Assembly (NCBI GenBank): GCA_039881145.1
Contig: JAYKKI010000052.1
Span: forward strand, 8,189,501-8,253,500
Direction of reading: 5' to 3'
Length of the DNA: 64,000 nt
Origin: Druceiella hillmani
Taxonomy: Eukaryota > Arthropoda > Insecta > Lepidoptera > Hepialidae
Each line of letters begins with the position of its first letter. The stretch's first letter is position 1. Of the stretch, positions 61,894 through 64,000 are shown piece after piece. Below the pieces are notes generated by a model. The model saw nothing but the letters and a program-made list of their open reading frames with translations, searched no databases and was not told the origin of the DNA. Both the position numbers and the translations under genes were made by a program.

Positions 61894-62990
61894 ATGTATC
61901 GGGGTAAGAAATTGGTTGGTCTTGTTACCGACTTACAAAAAATACAAGAAGACGAGCCTAAAATAAGTAAATCCTTTGAGACTGAACAGAATAATAATTA
62001 TCAGATTTTAGAAAATGTTCAGTTTGAATTTATTCATGAATTAAATAATTCTGGAGTCGAAAACTTAAACAATGAAAACTATGAAACAGATTGCAATTTT
62101 ACTTTACAGACAAGTGATACAACTGGTTTGATTTTAGAAAATACTGTGAGTTCAGATTACCTCGACAGTCTCAACGTTTTTCCTAGTAAAATTTCGGAAG
62201 ATGTTTTTAGTACAGAAAATAGATCGACACAGAAACTCGAGATTGATGGTACCGATATTCTCCACAGCCAAGTTTCTGTTAACGAGTCTAGTGCTGCAGC
62301 AAGTATATCTCAATTGGAAAGCCATTTTGATAGCAGTATTCTTCCTATCGAAGTTTCACCCGATGAACCTTGTCTAAAGAACAGGTCAGATATGGCAACC
62401 CATTCTGATGTAACCAATATTCTCCCTAGCCAAGTGCCTACAGAGAGTATAATGATAAACAATTCTACCGATGAAACTTGCGCGATAACCAGATCAATAT
62501 TGGCAATCAATCCTGATCCTCATATCTCAGATGAAAGTGATATTGGCAGAAATTTGGTAGATTATTCTGATACTGATTCAGCATCTAGTGTTCAAATAAC
62601 AAAATCGAAAAAGCGTAAGAAGCGATTCCAAGTAGATAAGACTGAATGGTTTGCTGAGCAAAATAGAAAAAGAAGAGAGAGAGGTGAAAAATACTTAGGT
62701 CGGGAGAAAAAAAATGGTTCTTGGAATTATACGAAGCCAAAAGAAGAACGAGCAATGAAATCAAGGTGTTCCTGTAAGATATCAAAATATAGTACATTGA
62801 AATGTGAAACTATTGATGAAAGTACCAGAAAGCAACTTTTCGCTAGATTTTGGAATCTTACTTGGGGAGAAAAAAAAACGCTAGTCAATGATTGGATAAC
62901 TACAAAGCTAGCAGCAAGACCTCGTAATCGGAAAAATACTGACAAACAGAGACAAAAAGAGCAAATTCGTTTGTGTATCACCTCAAATTA
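61894..62990 (+). CDS. transposase-like protein, N-terminal half
   Basis: A 365-residue open frame begins MYRGKKLVGLVTDLQKIQED. The first 230 residues are acidic, Ser/Thr/Asn-rich and probably disordered, with three loose internal repeats (TDILHSQV, SSILPIEV, TNILPSQV). A basic nuclear-localisation-like stretch SKKRKKRF (about 62610) is followed by WFAEQNRKRRERGEKYLG. A possible metal site, CSCKISKYSTLKC (about 62770-62808), comes next. Then STRKQLFARFWNLTWGEKK leads into the body of the protein. At about 62965 the frame runs on to a stop, while the family sequence continues one frame back (next entry). The start was chosen because it directly follows the predicted acceptor. Confidence 0.7.
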
Positions 62991-64000
62991 AATGAAGAAA
63001 GTGTAAAAGTATGCCGTAAAATGTTTTTAAATACTTTGGGGATAGGGAGATGGACAATACTTCATTGGAAAACTTTAGCAAATAATCCTTCTAGAACTCC
63101 CAATACTTACAGAGACAAGACAAAGCAGAAACCGAACACCGAAGAAAAGAAAGCATTGTTGGAATTTTTGGAGTCCCTCCCTGTAATGGAATCCCATTAT
63201 TGTAGGTCAAAATCTCAAAAATTGTATCTCTTACCAGAATGGAAATCTAAAGAAGCTATTTACAATTTTTATGTTAATGATTGGTGCAAACAGCGAAATT
63301 CGAAGTCTTTATCAATTTGCACATTTTCAAACTTGTTTGAAGAAAAGAGATACGCATTGTTTAGGCCCAAGAAAGATGAGTGCGAAAAATGTGCTTGCCA
63401 TAAAGTAGGAACAGTTTCAGACGCAGACCATCGGCAACATATAGAAAGAAAAGAACACGCTAGAGAAGAAAAAGAACGGGACAAAAATAGTAAAAAATAT
63501 ATATTTACAGTGGATTTACAGGCAGTGCTTATGGCACCAAAATCAAACGTGAGCACTTTATACTATAAGACGAAACTTCAAGTTCACAACCTGTGTTTCT
63601 TTAATATTAAAAATAAGGACGGATTCTGCGTCATATGGAATGAGGCAGAAGGTGGTTTGAATGCTGAGGAATTTGCTTCCATTTGGGTAGATTTTTTGGA
63701 AAATACAGTTATACCAGTGATTAATACCGACGAAAACAATGACAGTAAAACTATAATTATATACAGTGATGGTTGTACGTATCAAAATAGAAATTGTGTA
63801 CTATCCAATGCATTGTTAATTGTTGTTTTGAGGCATAAAGATAATACTATAGAACAAAAATTTTTGGAGGTTGGGCATACTCAAATGGAAGCAGACTCCA
63901 TGCATTCCACAATAGAGCGTTATGTAAAAGATAGGGTAGTGAATGTACCTGCCGAATACATATCCATCGCAAGACATGCGCGCAGATGTCCGGCGCCATA
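62943..64000 (+). CDS. transposase-like protein, C-terminal half, cut by window end
   Basis: An uninterrupted frame of about 350 codons, shifted by -1 relative to the previous entry, continues the protein: FVYHLKLNEESVKVCRKMFL (from 62970), then LNTLGIGRWTILHWK. A Cys/His pair-rich segment (CEKCACHK, about 63390; DADHRQH) precedes the core. The core has TVDLQAVLMAPKSN (Asp at 63513), WNEAEGGLNAEEFASIW, YSDGCTYQNRNCVLSNAL (Asp at 63768) and GHTQMEADSMHSTIE (His 63876, Asp 63894, Glu 63915). This layout is typical of a widespread uncharacterised animal family (I believe the DUF7869 group), and the acidic residues suggest an RNase-H-like nuclease or transposase. Sola-type transposons are one possible home. 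The frame is open at the window end. Confidence 0.75.

Overview
This is about 64 kb of very AT-rich DNA with the look of a large, repeat-filled arthropod (most likely insect) genome. Long (TA)n microsatellites are frequent, open frames are short and mostly random, and nearly every protein-like signal belongs to a decayed transposable element. I see no bacterial, viral or organellar gene structure and no CRISPR array. The order-level origin cannot be told from the sequence alone.

Layout from left to right. 0.6-2.5 kb: a broken Tc1-type transposase, with a possible LINE endonuclease scrap before it. 5.3 kb: the best copy of a palindromic repeat that carries an apparent hammerhead-ribozyme core. 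10.7 kb: one short, well-bounded candidate exon of an unidentified protein. 11.4-13.9 kb: a 1.1-kb inverted duplication of a decayed element protein (FLH..GCDTTS and cysteine-rich tail signatures). 15.4 kb: a tRNA-derived SINE scrap. 18.06-18.58 and 21.5-22.2 kb: degenerate tandem arrays of about 182 and 170 bp. 24.15-24.36 kb: an isolated GC-rich island with a TATA box. 28.9-30.1 kb: a dispersed repeat interrupted by the second palindromic element. 36.0 kb: the third palindrome. 37.6-38.05 kb: a 245-bp tandem duplication. 38.65-39.76 kb: a mariner-like element sitting inside a (TA)n/(TACATA)n tract. 40.01-40.82 kb: an internally deleted hAT element with an 8-bp target duplication. 42.2-43.1 kb: a foldback element with 0.26-kb inverted arms. 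44.91-47.79 kb: a nearly full-length but inactivated pogo/Tigger-type element ending in a PHD-like zinc finger. 49.0-49.55 kb: a LINE reverse-transcriptase tail. 52.3-52.8 kb: a second mariner-like remnant. 54.8 and 59.3 kb: palindromes four and five. 61.3-64.0 kb: the best-preserved gene, a transposase-like protein running off the window end, with a 5'UTR intron and one frameshift.

The most interesting item is the family of five 139-251 bp palindromic elements. Each pairs a shared ~42-bp side module with a foldback body, each is flanked by an imperfect 10-13 bp target-site duplication, and copy 1 holds every conserved hammerhead core base (CUGANGA, GAAA, UH cleavage site) with a very short stem III. 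I infer a non-autonomous Penelope-like retroelement. The second most interesting item is the gene at the right edge. Its second half is an open frame of more than 1 kb with three well-spaced acidic motifs, in a family I cannot name with certainty.

The genes do not form a pathway. The window is best read as intergenic or intronic DNA shaped by successive insertions, some nested: palindrome copy 2 inside a dispersed repeat, and mariner inside a microsatellite. Coordinates of element ends come from reading terminal repeats and target duplications by eye; similarity figures are impressions, not computed values.
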